Source: Neocallimastix lanati (nom. inval.) (lineage: Eukaryota > Neocallimastigomycota > Neocallimastigomycetes > Neocallimastigales > Neocallimastigaceae). Taken from it: 64,000 bases of DNA. This document shows, one piece after another, positions 45,428 through 56,195 of the stretch; the stretch's first letter is position 1; each line of letters opens with the position of its first letter. The translations under genes were made by a program, and so were the position numbers. Location: the NCBI GenBank assembly GCA_016946835.1, contig JACVTC010000244.1, forward strand, positions 35,738-99,737. The letters are read 5' to 3'. The notes under the pieces were generated by a model. That model did not search any database. It worked only from the letters and a program-made list of their open reading frames with translations, and was not told the origin of the DNA.

Positions 45428-47428
45428 TTAGAATTTTTCTAATATAGATTCTCTGAATTTATTCATTAGGTTCGTATTTAAATACTTTGTAAAACCGTCA
45501 GCTAAATTATCCATAGATTTAACGTACTTTAATTTGATTCTTCTTTCCTTAACTAATTCTCTTATGTGGTGATATTTTATGTCTATGTGTCTTGATTTAG
45601 GATTTATGGTTTCGTTTTCGCAATTGTATATAGCAGCTTTATTATCAACGTTAATATTAATATAATTTTGCTTTATATTTAGTTCATTAAATATATTTTC
45701 ATACCATAGACAGTGTCTCGCGCATTCATCGATAGCATAATATTCACTTTCAGCTGTGGATACCGCTACAGACTTTTGCAATTTCGAATACCACGTTGTA
45801 GGAGTAGAATCAAACAAAATTAGGTAACCTGTAGTTGACTTCCTGGTCTCCTCATCTCCTCCGAAGTCAGAATCGACATAGGCTCTTAAGTCCATTTTTG
45901 CGTCCTTTCTATATCTTAAACCATAGTTTGGCTTTCCTTTCAAGTACCTGAATACTTTATTACGTTTAGCCTGTCTTCGTAAGTAGGATCCTTTGATCTT
46001 CGTGATGCTTTATTTACGGCAAACATAATATCGGGTCTAGTACAGAGTGCAAGGTATAAAAGTGTCCCTATAGCTTGTTGATATCTTGTGATGTTAAATT
46101 TTTTCTTTCTCAACTTTTCGTTTTTCTCTGGTATCATGTTTGAAGATATCTTATATTTATTTATATCATATTTATCGAGCATATTTTCGACATACCTTTT
46201 TTGTTGTAATAAATAACCGTCCTTCTCTTTTTCGAATTTAATACCTATAATAGTATTTACATTTCCGATATCTGTAATGTTGAAATGCTTTTTTAATAAA
46301 TTTTTAGTATTATTTATTTCATATTCATTACCTGTTAGTAATATGTCATCAACATAAACGGTTAATATACATGTTAGTTTATTTTGATTGTTTTTCTTCA
46401 TATAAACACATGGTTCACTCATTAAACGATGAAATCCTATTTCTTTTAATTTTTTATCAAGGGTATTGTTCCATAAACGTCCGGACTGTTTGAGTCCGTA
46501 CAGGGCCCTTTTGAGTTTCCAATAACCTTTTTTATAATATTCTGCACCTTCAGGTATCTCCATATATACCTCTTCATCTAATTCAGCATTTAAGTAAGCT
46601 GATTTTATATCAATTTGTAGATGTTGAATCCATTTATCACTGCTAATGCCGTGATTGTTCTTAAGGAATCATAATTTAATGTAGGTGAGTAAGTCTCGTT
46701 GTAATCCACTCCTTGTTTCTGGGTAAAACCTCTAGCCACTAATCTAGCCTTTCTTTTGTTTATGGTGTTGTCTGAATTATATTTATATCTAAAAACCCAT
46801 TTTGGAGTTACAATATTATAATTTTTTGGTACTTTACTTACCACCTCGTACACATTTAAATCTTTCATACTGTCTAACTCATCCTTTACCGCTTTGAACC
46901 ATTCCTTTTTATCAGCTTTAGTATATATATCTTTATAATTAAATGGTTCACATAATTTCTCATTCACTGATAATAGTGAATATACATTATTGGTTTTATT
47001 AGTAGATAACGTATAATTATCGTTTAATATATCGTTTATATTGAAGGATTTTGATTTCTTATTATTATGATTGTTATTATTTTGTTCATCTGTATCTTTG
47101 TATTTTCTTTTTATTTTTATAATTTTATACTTCTTATTGTGTATGTTTATATCTTTTATTTCATTTACATTCGTGTTATTTGTATTTTGTTTATTTGAAT
47201 TTAATTCTGTTTTTTCAATTTGTTCATTGGAATTTTCATTTAATTCAGCATTTCTTTTGTTAATTATGTTTTGTTGATTTGAATTTATATTAAATTCAAT
47301 ATTTCTTTTATTGTTATCAATATTAATTTCATTGTTTACATTATTGTTGTTATTATAATTATTATTATTATTCCCAATTATTTTATTTTCGTTTATATTT
47401 GAATTTAAATTATTTAAATTATTATAAT
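45428..47428 (-). pseudogene. Ty1/copia pol remnant: Asn-rich linker, reverse transcriptase, RNase H
   Basis: Read leftwards from 47428, an Asn-rich linker leads into the copia reverse transcriptase (KKEWFKAVKDEL, TPKWVFRYK, KARLVARGF, ALYGLKQSGRLW, YVDDILLTGN), then the RNase H domain (YVDSDFGGDEETRKSTTG, STAESEYYA, SRHIDIKYHHIRE) and the copia ending LADGFTKYL. Two single-base frameshifts break it, near 46626 (before QIDIKSAYL) and near 45955 (before YLKGKPNYG). Gag, protease and integrase are missing because a gypsy LTR begins at 47429 in the middle of the linker. The left part of the element is joined to its own LTR at 45399. It is a dead fragment. Confidence 0.92.
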
Positions 47429-47928
47429 TGTAACGTGAATTCGGGGCGTAACCCAAAATAATTAACACCACTAGGTTTGTATAAAAAAAAATAAATAATA
47501 AGTAAATAGTTTTTTAAGAAAAAAGAATTTATTATTTTTTTAAAGTTAAAATTTATTTTTATTTTTTTTTTTTTTTATTTATTAATTAAAAATTTGTAAT
47601 TAAATTACTTATTAAATAATTAATAAAAAACACGATTTTTTAAAAAATTTTTTTGAAGAAAAATTCACTCGTATTTATACAAAAATTTTCAAAAGAAATT
47701 TTTTATGATGTAATTTTAAACCAATTAAGATAATTTGATAAAACTTTTGATAAAAAAAATTTTTTTTGATAAGATAAGAACTTTTTAAAATAATTTTTGA
47801 TAAGATAAGAATTTTTAAAATAAATTTTTTATAAAAAGAAATTATGCGGATTTGAACTCGAGAAGTTCAAATCGGTGACTTAGTTACTAACAACTAAGAC
47901 AAGTTAATTATTTTTAAGATTCGTTACA
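47429..47928 (-). repeat. 3' LTR of the minus-strand chromovirus
   Basis: 500 bp with perfect 7 bp inverted ends TGTAACG and CGTTACA. It is nearly identical to 53113-53607 apart from homopolymer lengths and a few substitutions. Confidence 0.92.
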
Positions 47929-47942
47929 TGGTCCTCCTCGAG
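47929..47942 (-). promoter_or_regulatory. polypurine tract of the minus-strand chromovirus
   Basis: On the minus strand CTCGAGGAGGACCA abuts the 3' LTR. On the plus strand it starts TGG and mimics a tRNA primer site, but the coding direction makes it the purine tract. Confidence 0.55.
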
Positions 47943-48187
47943 GATTCGGATACCAGACGAATCTAATTCTAAACTAAAATTAATTTTTAATATACTAACG
48001 AGTGAACTTTTTACATTTAACATACATGAATTAAAAATATTTAATAAATTTAACTATATTAAAAGATAAAATAATTTTTTTTTTTTTTTTATTTTTTTAA
48101 AAATAATTTGATATTAATAAAATATTTAAATTCAATTTTGATATAAATAAGAGTTTAGATATAATTAATAAAATAAAATATTTTTTG

Positions 48188-51100
48188 TTATTTATCCCTT
48201 GAATTGAAATCCTTAAGAAGTTCAGGACAATTTAAATTAGATTCGGGTTCCCATGAAGATTCTGAAATTGGATAACCTTTCCATTTGATTAAATATTGAA
48301 TTTTTCCATAGTAAGTTCTTTTATCCAATATTTTCTCAACTTCATATTCTTCTTCATTATTGACTATTACTGGTGGTGGTGGTTGATTTCTTCCAAAAGT
48401 ATCTTCGTAGTAGGGTTCAAGTTCTGAGACATGAATAATGGGATGAATTCGTAATTTCTTCGGAAGATCTAATTTATAGGTAACTGGTGATACTTTCTGA
48501 ATGATTTTGAAAGGACCGAGTTTTCTTGGTTTAAGTTTCTTGTTCTTATTTCTGAGTACTAAGGAGCTATTTAGCCAGACTTTGTCGTTTGCTTTAAATT
48601 CTGGAGGTTTAATTCGGTGTCTATTTGCATATTCTTCCTGCTTTTTGCTTGCAGACTCTAAGTTCTTCTTTAATTCTTTAGATAGATCTGTTAAGTTCTT
48701 CACAAGTTCTTCAGCTCTGGGAACATTTATGATACTTGGAATTTCAGGAGAATGTCTTGGGTTGTAACCGTAATTTGCAAAGAAATGAGAATAATTAGAA
48801 GATTCCTGGAGAGCATTATTGTAACTGAATTCGGCTAAATAGAGATAATTCTCCCAATCTGATCCTTTGAAATTTGTGAAACATCTAAGGTATTGTTCTA
48901 CAACGGAGTTCACCCTCTCCGTCAAACCGTTGGTTTGGTGATGGAATGGTGAAGAGTATTTCATATTAATTCCAAGAGCTTTACAGATAGCAATCCAAAA
49001 TTTAGAAGTGAATTGGGATCCACGATCGGAAAGAATTTCATCAGGGAGTCCATGAAGTCTGAAGATCGATTTCATGAAAGCAGAAGCGGTATCAATAGCA
49101 GAAGGGATATTTGCAAAAGGAATGAAGTGAGACATCTTGGAAAAACGATCAACGGTAACAAATATACAAGTAAACCCATTGGAAAGTGGTAAATCAGTAA
49201 TAAAATCCATAGAGACTGAAGACCAAGGACGAGAAGGGATTTCCAAAGGTTGTAAAAATCCGTAAGGTTTATGTCGGAGTACCTTTGAACGACAACAAGT
49301 TTCGCAAGATCGGATGTAGTCTTGAGCGTCAGAGTTAAGGGAAGGCCACCAAAAGTCACGATTTAAAAGATTAATAGTTTTTTTAAAACCAAAATGACCT
49401 GCGAATGGAGAGTCATGACAAATTTTCAAGGCTAAAGACCGGCAGTTGGGAGGAACATAGAGTTTATTTTGGAAAAGTAAGTAGCTGTTACTAATTGAGA
49501 ATTCCTTAATTTTTTGATGAGGGACAGGTAATTTCTTGTTTTCTAAGTAATCGCAAATGGAATGATAAAATGGATCGGTTTTACATTCGGAAAGGATTTT
49601 TTCAGAAAATGTTTCAACAGAGACTGGAAAAGCAGAAAAGTTTTCTGGGCGGAGAACAGTAAATGGAATATCAGAAGTGGAAAATTCATAATTTAAAGCA
49701 TAATCAGGTCTTCTTGATAAGGCATCGGGTTTACCATTGGAAGAACCTGAACGATATTCAATCTTGAAGTTTAATTCTGATAAGAAGAGAGACCAACGAA
49801 CAAGTCTTTGAGTCATTTTTTCAGGTTTCTTTTGATATAACAGGTTTCGGTGATCAGAGTAGATAATAAAAGGATGAGTCGCACCCTTTAGAAAGTGTCT
49901 CCAATTTTCTAAAGAATCAATAATAGCTAAAAGTTCCTTATCGTAAATTGGATAATTTCTTTCAACAGGAGAGAGAGATCTTGAATAAAAGGCAATAGGA
50001 TGAACTTTATTATCTTTAGGAGTCTTTTGAGAAAGGACAGCACCGATTGCAAAATTACTGCTGTCAGTTTCAACAGTGAAGGGTAGATTACGATCAGGGT
50101 AAGCAAGGACCGGAGAAGAGGAAAATTTCGATTTAATATTATCAAAAGCTTCTTGAGCTTCAATTGACCATACAAATTTAACGTTCTTTCTTAAAAGATG
50201 ATTAAGTGGATGGGCTAACTTTGCAAATCCAGGAATAAATCTTCTATAATAATTTGTGAGTCCAAGGAAAGATTGAATTTCTTTTACGCAAGTTGGAGTA
50301 GGCCATTCAAGAATTGAAGAAATCTTTTTGGGATCCATAAATATACCTGTAGCAGAAATTCTATGACCAAGGAAATCTAAGTAAGGGACAAAGAATTCAC
50401 ATTTTTCTAGTTTCGCAAAAAGACCAGCTTTACGAAGTCTTTTGAGAACTTCGATAACGTGTTCAAAATGAGAAGACATATCTGGGGAGAAGATTATAAT
50501 ATCATCGATATAACAGTAGACATATGTACCAAGAATATCTTCGAATACATCATTAATGAAGTGTTGGAAAACAGCTGGGGCATTTTTTAACCCGAAAGGC
50601 ATAACCAAATATTCAAAGTGGCCATACTTGCAGGTAAAAGCTGTTTTATACTCGTCTCCTTCTTTTATTCTTACAAGATTATATGCGGAACGGAGATCGA
50701 GTTTTGAAAATACTTTACCTTTACCTAAATGTTCGAGCATGTCATTAATAAGTGGTAATGGATAAGAGTCCCGAATTGCTATTTCGTTAAGTTTTCTGTA
50801 ATCAACAACCATACGTAATTCACCATTCTTCTTAAAAACGAAAAATACAGGAGCACCAGCAGGAGATTTGGATTTACGAATAAAGCCTTTTGAGAGATTT
50901 TCTTTAATATATTCTTTAAGAGCTTTAGACTCAGCATCAGTAAGCGGGTAGATAGGGCCATAATAAAGGATAGAGTTAGGCTTGAGCTTAATCTCACAAT
51001 CATACTGCCTATGTGGTGGTAATATGTTTGCAGATCCTTCATCGAAAATATCTTTATAAGGTTGAAGTATAGTAGGCAATAATTTTAATATTCTATCAAC

Positions 51101-52369
51101 AGTAGCAGGTTCCTTTTCTTTTGTAGAAGGGACAGTTGTAGGAGAAGAAATATGAGCTGTAAAAGAATTTGGAGTTAGTAAACAATTTGAAATACAATTG
51201 CTAGACTTAAAGGATAGTTCTTTAGTTACGAAATTTATTGTCGGATTGTGTGTGAATAACCAGTCAGTACCAAGTATAGCACAGTAAGAGGGTAAATCAA
51301 CAATGTAGAATTCAGTTTGACAAATATGGTTTCCGTATTTGAGTGATATTGGTAAAGTTTTTCCCAGAATTAATTGATCACCTCCAATACCGGAAACGCT
51401 CGGTAATTTAGAATTTTCATTATAGGGAATGTTATTTTCTTTAGCGTAATAAACGTCCATAAGATTAAGTTGAGAACCTGAATCCAGAAGAATCTTTGAA
51501 TTAACTGAAACGTCCGAAATAGAAAGAGTGAAATCAAAGATTGGAAGCCTGTGGTTAGGTTGGTCAGAAATTCTTGGCCTAAGAGTTGAAATTAAAACAG
51601 GATTTGAAATGTGAGAACTTGAAGAAGGTTTATTCTTTTTTAATTTAGGGCAATTTTCACGAATGTGATCTGGATCGGCACAATAAAGACAAAGATGTTC
51701 TCTAATTCTTCTTTCTCTTTCTTCATTAGAAAGCTTACTAAAAGATTTATTATTGTTATTTGAAGATTTCTTTTTTGGAGTAAACTTTGGACATGTTTTA
51801 TTATCATTTGAATGCTTATTATGATTAAAAAATTGTCTATGTGTAGAAATTCTAGAATCAATTCTTGCTGCAATAGTTTGAAGGGAAAGGAGATTTCTGG
51901 GACCAGGAAACATTTCTAATATTCTTGTTGCAATAGAATCTTGAAGACCAGCAATGAAAGCATCCATTTTTGCATCCTCATTCCAAGAAGAATTATCGGA
52001 ATATTTATTAAATTCATTAATATAACTTGTAATATCACCAAGTCTTCGTTGTTTAATTACACGTAGTTTTTGATTGGCGATAAATACTGAGTCGTTGTCT
52101 CCGAAAACAGCTTTCATTCTTTCTCTAAATGCTTGATAATCTCCAAGACAGTCATCCCTGTTTTCAATTAAAGTAGCTGCCCAGTTCATAGCGTCACCGT
52201 AAAGTCAAGATATAAGATATATGACTTTAGCTTCATCGGTGTTGTATCTGTCTGGGTACAGCATAAAAACCAATTCAATTTTTGCTAAAAAACCCTTTAA
52301 GTAACGACGGTCTCCTGCAAAACCATCTTTAAGAGTAGCATTATTAAAAATATTATTTTGATCTTCCAT
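48188..52369 (-). pseudogene. gag-pol of the minus-strand chromovirus, one in-frame TGA near the start
   Basis: The ATG at 52369 (MEDQNNIFNN) opens a frame of 1394 codons interrupted only by TGA at 52207-52205, codon 55; after it the frame continues [10 protein letters not shown] and stays open to 48188. In order: Gag, a CCHC knuckle ([14 protein letters not shown], near 51650-51690), protease (LLDSGSQLN, near 51480), reverse transcriptase with YIDD at 50501-50512, RNase H ([14 protein letters not shown]), integrase with HHCC (CETCC) and the D,D,E core ([24 protein letters not shown]), and a C-terminal chromodomain ([31 protein letters not shown]). A fused Gag-Pol and chromodomain are typical of Tf1/sushi-like chromoviruses. 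The TGA probably kills it, unless translation restarts downstream. Confidence 0.93.
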
Positions 52370-52770
52370 TTTAAATTAAATTTTTAAGAATTTTATCAAA
52401 ATTTGAATACGATTATAAATTTTGTTAGACTAAACCTAAATTTTATATTTTTTGGATATTTAGGATTGCTTTAAAACACAAGGTTTACTAGTAGTAAGAA
52501 ATCAAATAGTAGAATTAAGTCCTGGAGTAATTTGGAAACCAAGGGAATATATCTGAATAGAAGTTCACCAAAGTAGTTGTAGAGATACCAATAGAGAGGA
52601 TAATACTAAAAGGTAGAAAAGACTCAAAACAGTAAAAACAAGAAGTAAATACAAAAAGTAAAGATCAAAGGTAGAAATTCAAAATTGAAGCACAGTGAAA
52701 CACTGAATGATGCAAAAATATAGGAGCCTAAAGTAAGAATTCAAAGTAGTAACTAAAGGTAAAACTTGAA
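52370..52770 (-). other. untranslated leader of the minus-strand chromovirus, gag-proximal part
   Basis: About 400 bp between the gag start and the minisatellite, richer in G and C than host spacers, with degenerate GGTAGAAA-like motifs from about 52610 onward. No reading frame. Confidence 0.6.
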
Positions 52771-53065
52771 AGGTAGAAACCAAAGTATATCTTGAAATCA
52801 AAGAAAGGTAAAAACCAAAAGTATTTCTTGAAGGGTAGAAACCAAAAGTATATCTTGAAAGGTAGAAACCAAAAGTGTATCTTGAAGGGTAGAAACCAAA
52901 AGAATATCTTGATAGGGTAGAAACCAAAAGTATATCTTGAAGGGTAGAAACCAAAAGTATATCTTAAAGGGTAGAGACCAAAAGTATATCTTGAAGGGTA
53001 GAAACCAGAAGTATATCTTGAAAGGTAGAAACCAGAAGTATATCTTGAAAGGTAGAAACCAAAAG
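52771..53065. repeat. 27 bp minisatellite in the chromovirus leader, about 11 copies
   Basis: Units start GGTAGAAACCAAAAG and continue with a variable TATATCTTGAAG/A. Most are exactly 27 bp; the outer ones are degenerate. It lies between the primer site and gag, where retroelements carry packaging or translation signals. Confidence 0.93.
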
Positions 53066-53097
53066 AAAGAATTTATACAAAGGTAGTGGTTCTTTTC

Positions 53098-53106
53098 AGT
53101 GGTGTT
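53098..53106 (-). promoter_or_regulatory. candidate self-priming primer-binding site
   Basis: Six bases inside the 5' LTR edge, the minus strand reads AACACCACT. This is the perfect complement of AGTGGTGTT in the same LTR (plus 53148-53156), which lies just after a TATA-like TTTTATACA. No TGG-type tRNA site is present. Tf1/sushi elements are known to prime with the 5' end of their own RNA. Confidence 0.6.
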
Positions 53107-53112
53107 TTTTAT

Positions 53113-53607
53113 TGTAACGTGAATTCGGGGCGTAACCCAAAATAATTAACACCACTAGGTTTGTATAAAAAAAAATAAATAATAAGTAAATAGTTTTTTA
53201 AGAAAAAAGAATTTATTATTTTTTTAAAGTTAAAATTTATTTTTATTTTTTTTTTTTTTTTATTTATTAATTAAAAATTTGTAATTAAATTACTTATTAA
53301 ATAATTAATAAAAAACACGATTTTTTAAAAAAATTTTTTGAAGAAAAATTCACTCGTATTTATACAAAAATTTTCAAAAGAAATTTTTTATGATGTAATT
53401 TTAAACCAATTAAGATAATTTGATAAAACTTTTGATAAAAAAAATTTTTTTTTGATAAGATAAGAACTTTTTAAAATAATTTTTGATAAGATAAGAATTT
53501 TTAAAATAAATTTTTTATAAAAAGAAATTATGCGGATTTGAACTCGAGAAGTTCAAATCGGTAACTTAGTTACTAACAACTAAGACAAGTTAATTATTTT
53601 TAAGATT
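53113..53607 (-). repeat. 5' LTR of the minus-strand chromovirus, outer end truncated
   Basis: Matches 47429-47921 nearly base for base, then diverges at 53608 where CGTTACA is expected. The break coincides with the start of an LTR-like sequence (TGTGGTAAAGAATGAA). Confidence 0.92.
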
Positions 53608-54636
53608 TGTGGTAAAGAATGAATTAATAACCTTTATTTTATTATTAATAATTCTTTACTAAATTGTACTTTCCTATATTCTTCATAACCTAAACCTCAT
53701 TGTAAATTTAATTTATTTTGATATAAATTAATTTTAACTTGTAAATAATGTAAATAAATTTTAATTAATTACTTTATTGTTATATTATTAAATATATGTA
53801 TATATTAAAATACAATTATAAATATTAAAATTATACTTTTAAGATACTAAATTATTAAAACTATTAATTAAATATTATTATAAAAATTATTATAAAATTA
53901 TTAAAATTATTAATTAAATATTATTCTAAAAATTATTATAAATTATTAATATTATAAAATTATTAAAATTATTAAATATTATTATAAAAATTTATATATT
54001 ATAACTATTAAATATTATTATAAAATTATTAAGATTATTAATTAAATTTATTATTAAAAATTATTATTAAAAATTTTTACTTATTATAAAAATTACTATT
54101 TAAATATTATCAAATTTATTAATTAAATATTATAAAAATTTTATTTTATTTTGAAAATAATTACAAGTATTATTTAAAATAATTAAAGATTATTAAATTT
54201 ATTATATTAATCTTTAAAAACAATTTATTTAACTTAAAAATATCAAAGAAAATAGTAAAAACTATTTTCTATATATTTATTTTATAATTATTTTTAATTA
54301 AATTATATTTGAATATTATATTATTATATTTATAAAAATTAAAACAAAAATGAATTATTGATATAAAATTAATTCAATAATTCTATAAAATTACTTAAAT
54401 TATAAACAATTAATTATACTTTAAATTTATAAAAAAATATAAATATTGTAACAATTTCTTAAAAATTAAATATGTGTACTTTAAATAAAAAATTTTATAT
54501 TAATAAAAAAAAAAATAAATAAATAACTTTTAAAAAAAGAATTATTTTTTTTTTATTTAAAATCAAAGCAGGGTAATACCCGTCCCCCCCTGCTTGATTT
54601 TAAATATCTAAGTGTCAACCCCGAGTCTACCATTTG
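53608..54636 (-). mobile_element. non-coding LTR-element fragment with tRNA-type primer site
   Basis: No coding frame. Its left edge (TTTGTGGTAAAGAATGAA, later AATTGTACTTTCC and ATATTCTTC) resembles the sequence at 63811-63930. At the right edge the minus strand, read across the later insertion, gives an LTR end CTGTATTACA, two A, then TGGTAGACTCGGGGTTGACA, a plausible tRNA primer-binding site (54613-54632). This suggests the leader of an older minus-strand LTR element, split by the young gypsy insertion. Confidence 0.5.
54559..54602. other. GC-rich hairpin in the old LTR-element leader
   Basis: Arms AAAATCAAAGCAGG and CCTGCTTGATTTT enclose a GC-rich loop with a run of seven C. It stands out sharply in an otherwise A/T-only region and lies about 10 bp inside the inferred primer site. 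Confidence 0.6.
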
Positions 54637-55253
54637 TGATGCATGTCCAGTAAAAATAATAGAAAATAATAGAAAAATTATTTAGAAAAATTATTAATAT
54701 AAATATTTATTAAAAATTAATTTTATATAATGAATCTTAAAATATATTATTAATATATTATTAAAGATAATTTATTATTATTAATTATTAAAATATTAAA
54801 TTAAATAATAATATTAAAAATATTAAAAGAATTGTTGATAATATAGTAAAATTAGTTATATTAATTATAACGGAGATTGAATGTTTAATTAAATTGATGT
54901 TAATATTAAAATAATTTTTAAATAATGTTAAACAATATGAATTAATAGTTATAAGTAAAAAGTTATGAATATTTATATTTATTAATTAATTTTAGTGTTT
55001 CGATAAATAAAATTTATAAAATTAGTAAAAAATATAATTATGAAAATAATTTATAAATAAATATTTTCTTTTTTTTTTAAGGAATAATAATAAAACATGT
55101 ATTTTTTTTTATGATAAAATATAATAAATAAAATAATAAAAGATAAATAACTAAAAAGTAAATATAATTATTGTAATATAATATTCTTGGAGTAATTCCC
55201 TTTTGCACAAACGCCCAACTAACATATACGGTATTTAATAAAATACTGTATCA
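54637..55253 (+). repeat. 5' LTR of the young gypsy element
   Basis: 617 bp, starting TGATGCATGTCC and ending ATACTGTATCA, with TGAT/ATCA inverted ends. Near its end is the only GC-containing block (TCCCTTTTGCACAAACGCCC). Confidence 0.95.
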
Positions 55254-55257
55254 AAAA

Positions 55258-55278
55258 TGGTGGAGAATCCGGGCGTGC
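55258..55278 (+). promoter_or_regulatory. tRNA primer-binding site of the young gypsy element
   Basis: Four A after the LTR, TGGTGGAGAATCCGGGCG has the TGG expected for pairing with a tRNA CCA end. The complement reads like a T-arm and acceptor 3' strand. I do not assign the tRNA species. Confidence 0.7.
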
Positions 55279-55466
55279 AAACCAAGAATATTATGAAATT
55301 TATATTTATATTGATATTTACTTTTTAAAAAATAAAGACAATTAAATAATTAATATTAAATTAAAATTAAATAATTAATTTTTTTATAATAGTAATATAT
55401 AAATTTATATAAAAAAAAAAAAAAAAAAAAAAACACCTAAAATTATTATGATTATTATTAAATAAT

Positions 55467-55621
55467 AATTAAAGGTAACTGGGAGTTCGAACCAGAATAA
55501 AAACGAATAAGTCTTTAATTATTATTATTAGTATAGTTAATTTTTTTTTATTATCATCTTTATTAGTAATTAAAGACAACTGGGAATTCGGACCAGTATA
55601 AAAACGAATAAACCTTTAATT
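55467..55621 (+). repeat. duplicated leader hairpin
   Basis: Each copy has outer arms AATTAAAG and CTTTAATT and an inner CTGG/CCAG stem around GAGTTCGAA or GAATTCGGA, followed by AATAAAAACGAATAA or TATAAAAACGAATAA. The paired arms are conserved while loop and linker bases vary, which points to RNA structure. Confidence 0.65.
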
Positions 55622-55729
55622 AAGAAATGATATTATAATAAAAAGTAGTAATAGTTTAGTATAAAAATTAATATTAAATAATATTTTATTAATAGTATAT
55701 GTGATAATATTTAGAAAAAAAAAAAAATA

Positions 55730-56060
55730 ATAGATAATATTTTAATAATAATAATAAATAATATTTTAGTAATGGTGAATTAAGTAATAATTAATAATAA
55801 TAAATGATATTTTAGTAATAGTGAATTAAGTAATAATTAATAATAATAAATAATATTTTAGTAATAGTAATATTTTAGTAATAGTGTATAAAATAAGAAT
55901 TAATAATAATAATAATAATAATTAAATGATATTTTAGTAATAGTGAATTAAGTAATAATTAATAATAATAAATAATATTTTAGTAATAGTGAATTAATAA
56001 TTAATAATAATAAATAATATTTTAATAATAGTAATATTTTAGTAATAGTATATAAAATAA
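55730..56060 (+). repeat. imperfect tandem repeats in the gypsy leader
   Basis: Several copies of a unit containing AATATTTTAGTAATAGTGAATTAA followed by variable AAT runs. Copies vary in length and some are truncated. Confidence 0.8.
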
Positions 56061-56062
56061 GA

Positions 56063-56093
<31 letters not shown>

Positions 56094-56195
56094 GTAATAA
56101 TAATAACAATAATAATAACAATAATAAAAATAACATTATTATACTCGTAAAAGTATATAAGAATATAATTTCAAATTAAAATAATAATTAGATAA

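Larger units (their letters stand above)
47429..53607 (-). mobile_element. Ty3/gypsy chromovirus on the minus strand, nearly full length
   Basis: Two LTR copies (47429-47928 and 53113-53607) flank a leader with a minisatellite, one gag-pol frame with a single nonsense codon, and a 3' purine tract. It is inserted into the copia linker on the left. The right LTR lacks the last bases CGTTACA and no target duplication can be seen, so the right border was rearranged after insertion. Confidence 0.92.
55279..56195 (+). other. untranslated leader of the young gypsy element
   Basis: About 900 bp between primer site and gag. It holds an A run at 55411-55433, two copies of a structured hairpin (55467-55520 and 55568-55621), a tandem array around AATATTTTAGTAATAGTGAATTAA at about 55730-56060, and an AAT array up to 56130 just before the gag start. 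Confidence 0.8.

Noticed and set aside
47929..47965. Apparent tRNA primer-binding site (TGGTCCTCCTCGAGG) on the plus strand
   Set aside because: The element is coded on the minus strand, so this position is the purine tract next to the 3' LTR; the complement does not fold as a clear tRNA 3' half.
52679..52954. Minus-strand frame with repeated SRYTFGFYP peptides
   Set aside because: Translation of the 27 bp leader minisatellite; it lies in the untranslated leader and copies change frame.
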